Below are positions 25,008 to 33,540 of a stretch of DNA of 64,000 nucleotides, piece after piece (position 1 is the stretch's first letter; each line of letters starts with the position of its first letter). The stretch covers positions 806,001 through 870,000 of the forward strand of contig NZ_QAYE01000001.1 in the NCBI RefSeq assembly GCF_003053745.1, read 5' to 3'. The stretch is from Sphingomonas faeni. GTDB taxonomy: Bacteria > Pseudomonadota > Alphaproteobacteria > Sphingomonadales > Sphingomonadaceae. The notes under the pieces were generated by a model. It ran no database searches, had not been told where the DNA came from, and saw only the letters and a list, made by a program, of their open reading frames with translations. Position numbers and translations under genes: made by a program.

Positions 25008-26309
25008 ATGGCCGCAGCGTATCAGTCCCATCCCGAGATCGCCGACGCATTGGCGATGAAGCGGCGGGGCCTGACGCTCGCGCTGCTCACCTTCACCTAT
25101 TTCTTCAGCTACATGGACCGCCAGATTCTCGCGATCCTGCTCGAGCGGATCAAGGCGGACCTGCTGCTGACCGATACGCAGCTCGGGCTGCTGTCCGGAC
25201 TCGTGTTCGCGATCTTCTATGCGACGTTGGGCATTCCGGTCGCACGGCTGGCCGATCGGACCAGCCGTCGCAGCATCATTGCCGCCAGCCTGACGATCTG
25301 GAGCGCGATGACCGCGCTGTGCGGGCTCGCACAGAACTTCACGCAGCTGATGCTGTTCCGGATCGGCGTCGGCATCGGCGAGGCGGGGTCGAGCCCGCCA
25401 AGCCATTCGATCATCGCCGATCTCTACCCGCCCGAGAAGCGCGCGAGCGCGATGGCCGTGTATTCGCTCGGCGTGGTGCTCGGTGCAGGGTTCGGGACGC
25501 TGATCGGCGGAGTCGTCGCGCATAGCTATGGCTGGCGGATCGCGATGATGACCGTCGGTCTGCCGGGGATCGTGCTCGCCCTGCTGGTCCGCCTGTTCAT
25601 GGTCGAGCCCCGCCGCGGCCTGTCCGATGCGGCGCGCGCAGTGGCGAAGCCGATGCCGAGCGTCGCGCAGGGGTTTGCGTCGATGTGGGCGAGTGCACCG
25701 GCGCGGCATCTGGTGGTCGGCGTGACGTTGACCTCGATGATCGGCTACGCGCTGACCGGCTGGGGACCGAGCTATATCCAGCGATCACTTGGCATCTCGA
25801 TGCTTGATATCTCACGCTACATCGCGTTGCCGGGTGCGTTGTTCGGCGCGATCTCTGCGCTCGCAGGCGGCAAGATAGCCGACGTGCTCGCCAAGCGTCA
25901 CGGGCTCCACGTCCAGGCTTGGGTCGTCCTCGTGATGAAGGGCCTGTCGCTTCCGTTCGCGCTCGCATTCTACCTGATCGACGCGCCGGTAGTCGCGATC
26001 GGCAGCTATTTCGTCTCGCTGATCTTCGCCAATTCGTATCTTGGGCCAAGCTTTGCGCTGATCCAGCACCTTGCGCCGTTGCAGATCCGTGCGATGTGGG
26101 CGGCGATCACGCTGCTGGTCATCAATCTGGTCGGGCTGGGGCTGGGGCCGACGATGGTCGGGTGGTTGAGCGATCTGTTGAAGCCCGGCTTCGGCGAGGA
26201 TTCGCTGCGCTATGCGCTGATCATCATCGTGCTGATGACGCCGTGGGCGCTGTTTCACTACTGGCGCGCCGGGGTTCTGCTGAAGCGCGCGGAGGATGGT
26301 GCGAGGTAG
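25008..26309 (+). CDS. MFS transporter, spinster-like family
   Basis: 433 residues from the ATG at 25008 with GAGGT seven bases upstream. About 12 membrane helices. FTYFFSYMDRQILAILLERI in helix 1, GIPVARLADRTSRRSIIA between helices 2 and 3, and FRIGVGIGEAGSSPPSHSII in helix 4 are typical of spinster-type MFS proteins common in sphingomonads. The substrate is probably an organic acid or lipid-like molecule, given the acyl-CoA genes around it, but this is not shown by the sequence. Confidence 0.88.
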   Translation: MAAAYQSHPEIADALAMKRRGLTLALLTFTYFFSYMDRQILAILLERIKADLLLTDTQLGLLSGLVFAIFYATLGIPVARLADRTSRRSIIAASLTIWSAMTALCGLAQNFTQLMLFRIGVGIGEAGSSPPSHSIIADLYPPEKRASAMAVYSLGVVLGAGFGTLIGGVVAHSYGWRIAMMTVGLPGIVLALLVRLFMVEPRRGLSDAARAVAKPMPSVAQGFASMWASAPARHLVVGVTLTSMIGYALTGWGPSYIQRSLGISMLDISRYIALPGALFGAISALAGGKIADVLAKRHGLHVQAWVVLVMKGLSLPFALAFYLIDAPVVAIGSYFVSLIFANSYLGPSFALIQHLAPLQIRAMWAAITLLVINLVGLGLGPTMVGWLSDLLKPGFGEDSLRYALIIIVLMTPWALFHYWRAGVLLKRAEDGAR

Positions 26310-26319
26310 TCCCCTCGCG

Positions 26320-26724
26320 TCAGGCTGACGGCGGGGCGGCGGCCGCGGCAGGGTGGGCCAACGCATCCGCCAACAACCATGTCATCGCGCTTGTCCGGTC
26401 ATCGAACACCGCCATGTCGTCGCGCACCGCGACGATCCGCTTCACCTGCAGCCGCGCGAGCTTGCCGTCGGTGAACAAGGCGACTTTCCGCGATTTCAGC
26501 GGGATGGTCAAAGCGACGCGCTGGAGCATAGAGACCACCTCCTGGGGCTGGATCGCGGACCGCGAGAAATTGCCGAGCAGCATGTGGCGCTTGCCGGTCG
26601 CCAGCACGCGTCGCGCCTCGCCGTCCAGATCACGGAGGAAGCCCTCGACATGCGGGATCGTCCAGAATCCGGACGCCTCGACCTCGATGATGCCGGTGTC
26701 GAGATCGGTCGTGATCGTGTGCAT
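26320..26724 (-). CDS. STAS/SpoIIAA-like hypothetical protein
   Basis: 134 residues. GGAGG lies close upstream of the ATG. The sequence (ITTDLDTGIIEVEASGFWTI, VLATGKRHMLLGNFSRSAIQ, SRKVALFTDGKLARLQVKRI) has the alternating strand-helix pattern of small STAS/SpoIIAA-like proteins, with no clear phospho-Ser motif. An Ala/Pro-rich tail ends the protein. Convergent with the MFS gene. Role unknown. Confidence 0.65.
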   Translation of the reverse strand: MHTITTDLDTGIIEVEASGFWTIPHVEGFLRDLDGEARRVLATGKRHMLLGNFSRSAIQPQEVVSMLQRVALTIPLKSRKVALFTDGKLARLQVKRIVAVRDDMAVFDDRTSAMTWLLADALAHPAAAAAPPSA

Positions 26725-26830
26725 GACGCCCTCCGTGGAGGTGTCGGGATCGGCCTCTGGGCGTTAACGCCGCGTAACCAAACCGTTACGAGTGCGATTG
26801 TCGCGGCCGATGTCGTCGTCGCGACCGGCG

Positions 26831-28075
26831 TCAGGCCTTGGCCATCCGATCGTCGAACAGCCCGAACATCAGCGTCGAGGCGTACATCGCGATCGCCCGC
26901 TCGCGCGGCATCGTCGACGCCCATTTGCGCATGTCGAACGCCGCGTTCTGGAGCGCCATCAACGCCTGCGCCGCGATCAGAGCATCGACCGCGCGGATCG
27001 AACCCTCGCCGATGCCGTCCATCATCATGCCCGCATAGCGCCGCGCGATGCCGTTCGAGCGATCGACCATCGCGTTGCGCACGCTGACCGGCAGGCCGCT
27101 GAGTGCGGTGGTGCGCAGCAACGGCCCGCGTTCGGCGAACTGCACGTCGAGCAAGGTTGCGACGGTGCTGGACAGCTTGTGCCAGTAGCTCCCGCCCTCG
27201 GCCTCGCCGCGGCTCTGCGCATCGGCGATCGTGTCGAAGCTGCGGCGGTAGCACGCGATGACGAGGTCGTCCTTCGCATCGAGATGGTGGTAGAAGCTGC
27301 CCTTGGTGACGTTCAGCTCGGATGCGATCTTCTGCACCGAGGCGCCGCGATAGCCGAGTTCGTTGATCAGGCGCGTCGCGGCGAGCAGGAACGCCTCGCG
27401 CCCCGGCTCGGCCTCGTCATGGCTGAGATCGAGCAGGGTCGGCGACCATTTGGCGTCCTTGCCCGCGATGCCGTGCGCGAATACGTCCATCAGCCGTTCC
27501 TCGACGCGGCCGTACTGGTCGGGCTCGTACCGCGTCAGCCAGATCGGCAGCCAGAACGTGTTCTCCAGCAGCACATGCGCGCGTGCGCCGTTGAGATCGG
27601 TCTGCGCGCGCGACGAGGTCGGTCCCCACAACAGCCGCGTACGGCGGAACACTTCGCGCCAGCCTGCCATCAGCCGGCCGCGCATCGGCTCCTCGGTCGC
27701 GCGCAGATCGGAGAGGACGGCGAACGCCTTCTCCTCGCCGCGCTGAATCCGCCCGAGCCGGTCCATGTTGAGCGCGAGATAGCGCCGAACACGGTCCTCC
27801 GGCGTCGCTTCTTCCGCCGCGACGTCGAGCATCGCGATCAGCGATTCGAGCGTGTTCTCGAACGCCGCCGCTGCGAGGTCTTCCTTGCGCTTGAAATAAT
27901 AGGTAACGCTCGTCGTGTTGAGCCCGACGCGCCGCGCCACGTCCGCGAACGTCATGCCCTTGGCACTCTGTTCGTTGATCGCTTCTGCCGCCGCGGCGAG
28001 GATCGCGTCACGCTTCGCACGGAAGCGCTTGGTCCCCTGTTCGCTCTCGTCGCTGGCCTCTGCCGGAACCTTCAT
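26831..28075 (-). CDS. Tandem-fused TetR-family regulator (two HTH domains)
   Basis: 414 residues, about twice the normal TetR length. The first HTH is FADVARRVGLNTTSVTYYF (about 43-61), followed by an effector-like helical domain. A second complete TetR unit starts near residue 225 with VQKIASELNVTKGSFYHHLD and its own helical domain. So one chain carries both halves of what is normally a dimer. It is divergent from the acyl-CoA dehydrogenase gene, with a short palindrome (28173-28188) between, suggesting control of the downstream catabolic genes. Confidence 0.9.
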   Translation of the reverse strand: MKVPAEASDESEQGTKRFRAKRDAILAAAAEAINEQSAKGMTFADVARRVGLNTTSVTYYFKRKEDLAAAAFENTLESLIAMLDVAAEEATPEDRVRRYLALNMDRLGRIQRGEEKAFAVLSDLRATEEPMRGRLMAGWREVFRRTRLLWGPTSSRAQTDLNGARAHVLLENTFWLPIWLTRYEPDQYGRVEERLMDVFAHGIAGKDAKWSPTLLDLSHDEAEPGREAFLLAATRLINELGYRGASVQKIASELNVTKGSFYHHLDAKDDLVIACYRRSFDTIADAQSRGEAEGGSYWHKLSSTVATLLDVQFAERGPLLRTTALSGLPVSVRNAMVDRSNGIARRYAGMMMDGIGEGSIRAVDALIAAQALMALQNAAFDMRKWASTMPRERAIAMYASTLMFGLFDDRMAKA

Positions 28076-28172
28076 CGAAACACCCTAACAGCTTCGATTT
28101 GAAGATACAGTGCTTTTTAGGCCGTTTCAGGGCGGAGTTGAAAACATGCTTTCCGGGACCCTCCCCACGCTT

Positions 28173-28188
28173 TACCGAATGTGCGGTA
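28173..28188. promoter_or_regulatory. Candidate operator, TACCG-N6-CGGTA
   Basis: A 5-bp perfect inverted repeat with a 6-bp spacer, 44 bp upstream of the acyl-CoA dehydrogenase start and within the divergent promoter region of the fused TetR regulator. Position and symmetry fit a TetR-type operator; no binding evidence exists. Confidence 0.5.
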
Positions 28189-28231
28189 TGGTCTAACCCG
28201 CCTCCAAAGCGACGACGAACGGAGAGCCCGC

Positions 28232-29515
28232 ATGGATTTCACGCTGAGCGAACGAGAGACGTATTTCCGGGATCGGGTCCGGGATTTCATCGACCAGAAT
28301 ATCCGCCCGCGACAGGCTGATTACGACCAGCAGGCGCATGAGGGCGAGCGCTGGAAGGTGATTCCGGTGATCGAGGAGATGAAGGAGAAGGCGAAGGCCG
28401 CGGGCCTTTGGAATTTCTTCATGCCGCCGCATTCCGGCCAGAAGCATGTCGACGATTCGTTCGCGTTCGAAGGCACGCAGCTCACCAATCTCGAATATGC
28501 GTTATGCGCGGAAGAGATGGGGAAGATCAGCTGGGCGAGCGAGTGTTTCAACTGTTCGGCGCCCGATACCGGCAACATGGAGGTGTTTCACCGCTATGGC
28601 ACGCGCGAGCAGAAGGAGGCGTATCTCGGGCCGTTGATGCGCGGCGAGATCCGCTCGGCGTTCCTGATGACCGAGCCCGCGGTGGCGTCGTCGGACGCGA
28701 CCAACATCGAGACGTCGATGGTCCGCGACGGCGATCACTACGTCATCAACGGCACCAAATGGTGGTCGAGCGGCGTCGGCGATCCGCGCTGCAAGATCGC
28801 GATCGTGATGGGCAAGACGTCGTTCGAGGGTTCGCGGCATCAGCAGCAGAGCCAGATCCTCGTGCCGATGGATACGCCCGGCGTGACGATCAAGCGCATG
28901 CTGTCGGTCTACGGCTATGATCACGCGCCGCACGGCCACGGCGAGGTGGTGCTCGAGAACGTCCGCGTGCCGGTCGAGAACGTGCTGCTCGGCGAGGGCC
29001 GCGGATTCGAGATCGCGCAGGGGCGGCTCGGGCCGGGCCGTATCCACCACTGCATGCGCACGATCGGTGTCGCCGAGACTGCGATCGAGGCGATGGCGCG
29101 ACGGCTGCTCGACCGCGTCGCGTTCGGCAAGCGGATCGCGGACTTCTCGGTCTGGGAGGAGCGCATTGCGACCGCGCGGATCGACATCGAGATGACTCGG
29201 CTGCTCTGCCTCAAGGCGGCGGACATGATGGACAAGGCCGGTAACAAGTCCGCGCAGATCGAGATCTCGATGATCAAGGTGGCGGCGCCGAACATGGCGC
29301 TGCGGATCCTCGACGATGCGATCCAGGCGCATGGCGGCGGCGGGGTGTCGGGTGATTTCCGATTGGCGCACGACTGGGCGGCGATGCGGACTCTCCGGTT
29401 CGCGGATGGCCCGGACGAGGTTCACAATCGCTCGATCGCGCGCAACGAGTTCGGGAAATACGGCGACTTCCGTAAGGGCGGCGTTTCCAGCGGGGATGTC
29501 GGGGTGAGCCGGTAA
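28232..29515 (+). CDS. Acyl-CoA dehydrogenase
   Basis: 427 residues from the ATG at 28232 with GGAG seven bases upstream. The family FAD and substrate signatures appear in order: [55 protein letters not shown], and the C-terminal [19 protein letters not shown]. It oxidises an acyl-CoA to the 2-enoyl-CoA, passing electrons to ETF. It heads a rightward catabolic run (28232-33483) with an alcohol dehydrogenase, a kinase-like protein and two SDRs. Confidence 0.93.
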   Translation: MDFTLSERETYFRDRVRDFIDQNIRPRQADYDQQAHEGERWKVIPVIEEMKEKAKAAGLWNFFMPPHSGQKHVDDSFAFEGTQLTNLEYALCAEEMGKISWASECFNCSAPDTGNMEVFHRYGTREQKEAYLGPLMRGEIRSAFLMTEPAVASSDATNIETSMVRDGDHYVINGTKWWSSGVGDPRCKIAIVMGKTSFEGSRHQQQSQILVPMDTPGVTIKRMLSVYGYDHAPHGHGEVVLENVRVPVENVLLGEGRGFEIAQGRLGPGRIHHCMRTIGVAETAIEAMARRLLDRVAFGKRIADFSVWEERIATARIDIEMTRLLCLKAADMMDKAGNKSAQIEISMIKVAAPNMALRILDDAIQAHGGGGVSGDFRLAHDWAAMRTLRFADGPDEVHNRSIARNEFGKYGDFRKGGVSSGDVGVSR

Positions 29516-29536
29516 ACCCTTGTTCGTCCTTCTTTC

Positions 29537-29621
29537 TTCGTCATCCTGGGCTCGACCCAGGACCCAGAGCCACAAGGGTAGCGATCTTGGCTCTGGGTCC
29601 TGACTTTCGTTAGGATGACGG
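29537..29621. repeat. Palindromic intergenic repeat
   Basis: Left arm CGTCATCCTGGGCTCGACCC then AGGACCCAGAGCC; right arm GGCTCTGGGTCCT then AGGATGACG. The same family occurs at 46627-46711 and shares the CGTCATCC end with those at 40494 and 42861. It separates the dehydrogenase genes. Confidence 0.8.
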
Positions 29622-29645
29622 CCTTGTTTCGGAGCGCACCTACCC

Positions 29646-30728
29646 ATGAAAGCCGCAGTCCTTTTCGAAGCCAACACCCCGCTCAGCATCGAGGATGTCA
29701 CCGTCTCGAAGCCGACGGCGCACGAAGTGCTGATCCGCACGGTCGCGGTCGGCGTGTGCCGGTCGGATCTGCATTTCGTCGACGGCGCCTATCCGCATGC
29801 GATGCCGACCATTCCTGGCCATGAGGCTTGTGGCGTGGTCGAGGCAGTCGGCGACGAGGTTCGCGGCGTGAAAGTCGGCGACCATGTCGTGACGTGTCTC
29901 TCGGCCTTCTGCGGTCAATGCGAGTTCTGCGTCACCGGCCGGATGTCGCTGTGCATCGACGCCAGCGTGCGCCGTCCGAAGGGGGCCGCACCGCGCCTCA
30001 TGCTCGGTGACCGGCCGATCGCGCAGATGCTCAACCTCAGCGCCTACGCGGAAATGATGCTGGTTCACGAGCATGCGTGCGTCGCGATCGACCGCGACAT
30101 GCCGATGGACCGCGCTGCGTTGCTTGGGTGCGCGATTACCACCGGGGCAGGGGCGGTGTTCAACACTACTGACGTGACTCCGGGCGAGACGGTCTGCGTG
30201 GTCGGCTGCGGCGGCATCGGGCTCGCTGCGGTGAACGCGGCGAAGATCGCAGGCGCAGGGAAGATCATCGCGCTCGATCCCGTCCCGGAAAAGCGGGCGA
30301 TGGCGGAGAAGCTCGGCGCGACGCACAGCATCGATGCATTGTCCGAGACCGCAGCGGACGAGGTTGTCGCGATTACCAAGGGCGGCGTGCATCATGCGAT
30401 CGAGGCGGTCGGGCGTGCGCAATCGGCGGCGACAGCGGTTAAGGTCCTGCGTCGCGGCGGCACCGCGACGATCCTTGGCATGATGCCGCTCGGCGAGAAG
30501 GTCGGGCTGTCGGCGATGGACCTGCTGTCGGGCAAGCGGTTGCAGGGCGGGTTCATGGGCTCGAACCGCTTCCCGGTCGACATCCCGCGGCTGGTCGATT
30601 TCTACATGCGCGGGTTGCTCGATCTCGACACGATCATTGCCGACCGGATGCCGCTGGAGCAGATCAACGACGCGTTCGACGAACTCCGCCGCGGCGACAC
30701 GACCCGTAGCGTGATCACCTTCTCGTGA
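29646..30728 (+). CDS. Zinc-dependent alcohol dehydrogenase
   Basis: 360 residues of the medium-chain dehydrogenase family. The catalytic zinc Cys is in GVCRSDLHFVDG and the next ligand in PGHEACGVVEAVGDEV. The structural zinc is held by the four Cys of CLSAFCGQCEFCVTGRMSLC. The NAD-binding fold has VCVVGCGGIGLAAVNAA. The family oxidises an alcohol to aldehyde or ketone. The next gene starts inside its stop (GTGA), so it is co-translated with the kinase-like gene. Confidence 0.92.
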   Translation: MKAAVLFEANTPLSIEDVTVSKPTAHEVLIRTVAVGVCRSDLHFVDGAYPHAMPTIPGHEACGVVEAVGDEVRGVKVGDHVVTCLSAFCGQCEFCVTGRMSLCIDASVRRPKGAAPRLMLGDRPIAQMLNLSAYAEMMLVHEHACVAIDRDMPMDRAALLGCAITTGAGAVFNTTDVTPGETVCVVGCGGIGLAAVNAAKIAGAGKIIALDPVPEKRAMAEKLGATHSIDALSETAADEVVAITKGGVHHAIEAVGRAQSAATAVKVLRRGGTATILGMMPLGEKVGLSAMDLLSGKRLQGGFMGSNRFPVDIPRLVDFYMRGLLDLDTIIADRMPLEQINDAFDELRRGDTTRSVITFS

Positions 30729-31789
30729 GCGACGCATCGACCAGCATGGTCGGCACGATCGAGGTCGGCGACAAGGACCGTCTCGACCTCGACAAGCTTA
30801 GCGCGTGGATGACCGCCAACGTGCCCGGCTATGCCGGTCCGCTGACCTACGCGAAGTTCGCCGGCGGCCAGTCGAACCCGACCTACCGCCTCGACACGCC
30901 GGATCGCGCCTATGTGCTGCGCCGGAAACCGTTCGGCCCGATCCTGCCGAGCGCGCACGCCGTCGACCGCGAATATCGCGTCATCGCGGGGCTCCATCCA
31001 ACCGGCTTCCCGGTGCCTCGGCCCTATGGTCTCTGCGAGGACGCGGCGGTCATCGGTTCGGCCTTTTACGTTATGGAGATGGTCGAAGGCCGGACGATCT
31101 GGGACGGTGCGATGCCCGGCGCGACTCCGCCCGAGCGCACCGCACATTACGAGGCAATGGTCGACACGCTCGCCGCGCTCCACAACACCGATTACGCGGC
31201 GGCGGGGCTCGGCGAGTACGGCAAGCCCGGCAATTATTTCGAGCGCCAGGTCGGCCGCTGGACCAAACAATATCGCGCGGCCGAGACCGAGCATATGGAG
31301 TCGGTCGAGCGCCTGATCGAATGGTTGCCGCGGACGCTCCCCGAGCAGACGCGGACCTCGATCGTCCACGGCGACTACCGCATCGACAACATGATCTTCG
31401 CGCCGTCGGAGCCCAAGGTCATCGCGGTGCTCGACTGGGAATTGTCGACGCTGGGCGATCCGCTGGCGGACTTCTCGTATTTGCTGATGAGTTGGGTGAC
31501 CGAACCCGAGGGGCGCTCGGGCGTGCTCGGCATGACCGGTCCGGAGACGGGCATTCCGACGATCGAGCAGGTGGTCGAACGCTATTGCGCCGCCACCGGT
31601 CGCGACGGCGTCCCCGATCTCAACTGGTATTTCGCCTACAACCTCTTCCGCCTGACCGGCATCGTCCAGGGCATCAAGAAGCGCATCATCGACGGCACCG
31701 CGTCGAGCGCGCAGGCGGAGAAGACGGTCGCGAAGATCCACGGGTTGGCGGATGCTGCCTGGGGCTTCGCGGTGAAGGCGGGCGCCTGA
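30725..31789 (+). CDS. Phosphotransferase family protein (aminoglycoside phosphotransferase fold)
   Basis: 354 residues. An N-terminal nucleotide-binding half (KFAGGQSNPTYRLDTPDRAY, VLRRKPFGPILPSAHAVDRE) and a Brenner-type catalytic loop, IVHGDYRIDNMIF, with metal-binding VIAVLDWELSTLGDPLADFS. Proteins of this type sit next to acyl-CoA dehydrogenases in many catabolic clusters (the ACAD10-like pairing) and are thought to phosphorylate hydroxyacyl-CoA. Here it follows an alcohol dehydrogenase and an acyl-CoA dehydrogenase, consistent with that use. Substrate inferred. Confidence 0.9.
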   Translation: MSDASTSMVGTIEVGDKDRLDLDKLSAWMTANVPGYAGPLTYAKFAGGQSNPTYRLDTPDRAYVLRRKPFGPILPSAHAVDREYRVIAGLHPTGFPVPRPYGLCEDAAVIGSAFYVMEMVEGRTIWDGAMPGATPPERTAHYEAMVDTLAALHNTDYAAAGLGEYGKPGNYFERQVGRWTKQYRAAETEHMESVERLIEWLPRTLPEQTRTSIVHGDYRIDNMIFAPSEPKVIAVLDWELSTLGDPLADFSYLLMSWVTEPEGRSGVLGMTGPETGIPTIEQVVERYCAATGRDGVPDLNWYFAYNLFRLTGIVQGIKKRIIDGTASSAQAEKTVAKIHGLADAAWGFAVKAGA

Positions 31790-31790
31790 T

Positions 31791-31903
31791 TCCCCTCCCG
31801 CTTGCGGGAGGGGTTAGGGGAGGGCTGACCTGGCCTCGGTTTGAAACGTTGCGGAAAGATCGGGCCCTCCCCCGACCCCTCCCGCAAGCGGGAGGGGAGA
31901 AGT
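31791..31903. repeat. Palindromic repeat supplying the RBS of the next gene
   Basis: Left arm TCCCCTCCCGCTTGCGGGAGGGG and right arm CCCCTCCCGCAAGCGGGAGGGGA, each self-palindromic, about 70 bases apart. The right end, GGAGGGGAGAAG, places a strong Shine-Dalgarno sequence just before the GTG at 31906. Confidence 0.85.
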
Positions 31904-31905
31904 CA

Positions 31906-32670
31906 GTGTCGCAATTTGATCTTACGGGGCAGGTAGCCATCGTCACGGGATCGTCGCGCGGAATCGGCCTCGCGTCGACGCGCGAACTCGCCGAGCACGG
32001 CGCCAAGATCGTGATCTCCAGCCGCAAGCAGGACGCCTGCGATGCCGTCGCCGCGGAGCTCAACGCCAAGCACGGCGACGGCACCGCAATCGCCATCGCC
32101 GCCAACATCTCCGACAAGGCCGGCCTCCAGCACCTCGTCGACCAAACGCGAGCCAAGTTCGGCCGGATCGACATCCTCGTCTGCAACGCCGCCTCGAACC
32201 CCTATTACGGCCCCCAAGCCGGCATCGCCGACGACCAGTTCCGCAAGATTCTCGACAACAACATCGTCTCCAACCACTGGCTGATCCAGATGGTCGCGCC
32301 CGAGATGCTGGAGCGCCGCAGCGGCAGCATAATCATCATTTCCTCGATCGGCGGTCTGCGCGGCTCGCCGGTGATCGGCGCGTACTGCATCAGCAAGGCC
32401 GCCGACATGCAGCTCGCGCGCAACCTCGCCGTCGAGTTCGGCCCGTCCAACGTCCGCGTGAATAGCATCGCGCCCGGCCTGATCAAGACCGACTTCGCGC
32501 GCGCCTTGTGGGAAGACCCGCAGCGGATCGAGGCGGCGAACACCAGCGTGCCGCTCCGCCGGATCGGTGAGCCGGAAGAGATCGCGGGGGCGGTCGTCTT
32601 CCTGGCGTCGTCGGCAAGCAATTTTATGACCGGCCAGACGATGGTCATCGACGGCGGCGTCACGATCTAA
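31906..32670 (+). CDS. Short-chain dehydrogenase/reductase
   Basis: 254 residues from a GTG at 31906. The NAD(P) motif is VTGSSRGIGLAST, with NAAS after it. The catalytic region has SIIIISSIGGL and YCISK (Tyr and Lys four apart). GQTMVIDGGVTI ends the protein in the classical pattern. The start is set by the GGGGAG of the palindromic repeat six bases upstream. It belongs to the acyl-CoA/alcohol catabolic run. Substrate unknown. Confidence 0.9.
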   Translation: MSQFDLTGQVAIVTGSSRGIGLASTRELAEHGAKIVISSRKQDACDAVAAELNAKHGDGTAIAIAANISDKAGLQHLVDQTRAKFGRIDILVCNAASNPYYGPQAGIADDQFRKILDNNIVSNHWLIQMVAPEMLERRSGSIIIISSIGGLRGSPVIGAYCISKAADMQLARNLAVEFGPSNVRVNSIAPGLIKTDFARALWEDPQRIEAANTSVPLRRIGEPEEIAGAVVFLASSASNFMTGQTMVIDGGVTI

Positions 32671-32685
32671 CCGAAGGACCATGCG

Positions 32686-33483
32686 ATGCGCTTCACGGAC
32701 AAATCCATCATCGTCACCGGCGCAGGCTCCGGCATAGGCCGTGCCGCCGCACTCCTGTTCGCGAGCGAAGGGGGCAAGGTCATCGTCGCCGACAAGACCG
32801 AGGGCGCGGACGAAACCGCACACCTGATCACGCAGGCCGGCGGCACGGCAAAGGCGATCCGCATCGACGCCGGGCTCGAAGAGGACGTGATCCGCACGAT
32901 CGCGCTCGCCTGCGACAGCTTCGGCGGGCTCGACGTGATGTTCGCCAATGCGGGGATCTCGGGCGGCATGGCGAACCTGTTCGACACCGACGTCGCGCTC
33001 ATCACCGAGGTGTTGCGCGTCAACCTGATCGGTCCGTTCCTCGCGATCAAGCACGCTGCGCCGCGGATCGCCGAGCGAGGGAAGGGCGCGATCGTCCTCA
33101 CGGCCAGCGTCGCCGGCATCCGTTCCGGCGCCGGCTCGCCCGCATATTCGGCGTCGAAAGCCGGCGTCATCAACCTCGCTGCCGTCTCTGCGCAACAACT
33201 CACCGGCTCGAACGTCCGCGTTAACGCGATCTGCCCTGGCCTCACCGAGACCGGCATGACGAAGCCCGTGTTCGACTACGCACGCGAGGCGAACAAGATG
33301 GAGCGCGTCGGCCGCCTCAACCCGCTCCACCGCGGCGCGCAGCCCGAGGAACTCGCCAAGGTCGCGCTGTTCCTCGCCTCCAACGACGCCAGCTACGTCA
33401 ATGGCCAGGCGATCGCGGTCGATGGTGGTCTCTCGTCCAGCCACCCGGTGACGCGGCAGGAGTATGGCAAGACCGCTGCCTGA
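32686..33483 (+). CDS. Short-chain dehydrogenase/reductase
   Basis: 265 residues. AAGGA lies seven bases before the ATG. The cofactor motif is VTGAGSGIGRAAALLF, with NAGI in the middle, catalytic LTASVAGIRSGAGSPAYSASK, and an end GQAIAVDGGLSSS. A classical SDR, only 15 nt after the previous SDR gene, so probably in one operon. The two SDRs are not close copies of each other. Confidence 0.9.
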   Translation: MRFTDKSIIVTGAGSGIGRAAALLFASEGGKVIVADKTEGADETAHLITQAGGTAKAIRIDAGLEEDVIRTIALACDSFGGLDVMFANAGISGGMANLFDTDVALITEVLRVNLIGPFLAIKHAAPRIAERGKGAIVLTASVAGIRSGAGSPAYSASKAGVINLAAVSAQQLTGSNVRVNAICPGLTETGMTKPVFDYAREANKMERVGRLNPLHRGAQPEELAKVALFLASNDASYVNGQAIAVDGGLSSSHPVTRQEYGKTAA

Positions 33484-33540
33484 CTTGCGATTGTAACGCG
33501 CAAGCGTCACGATGCGGCAGGATATTGGGGAGCGCACGCG

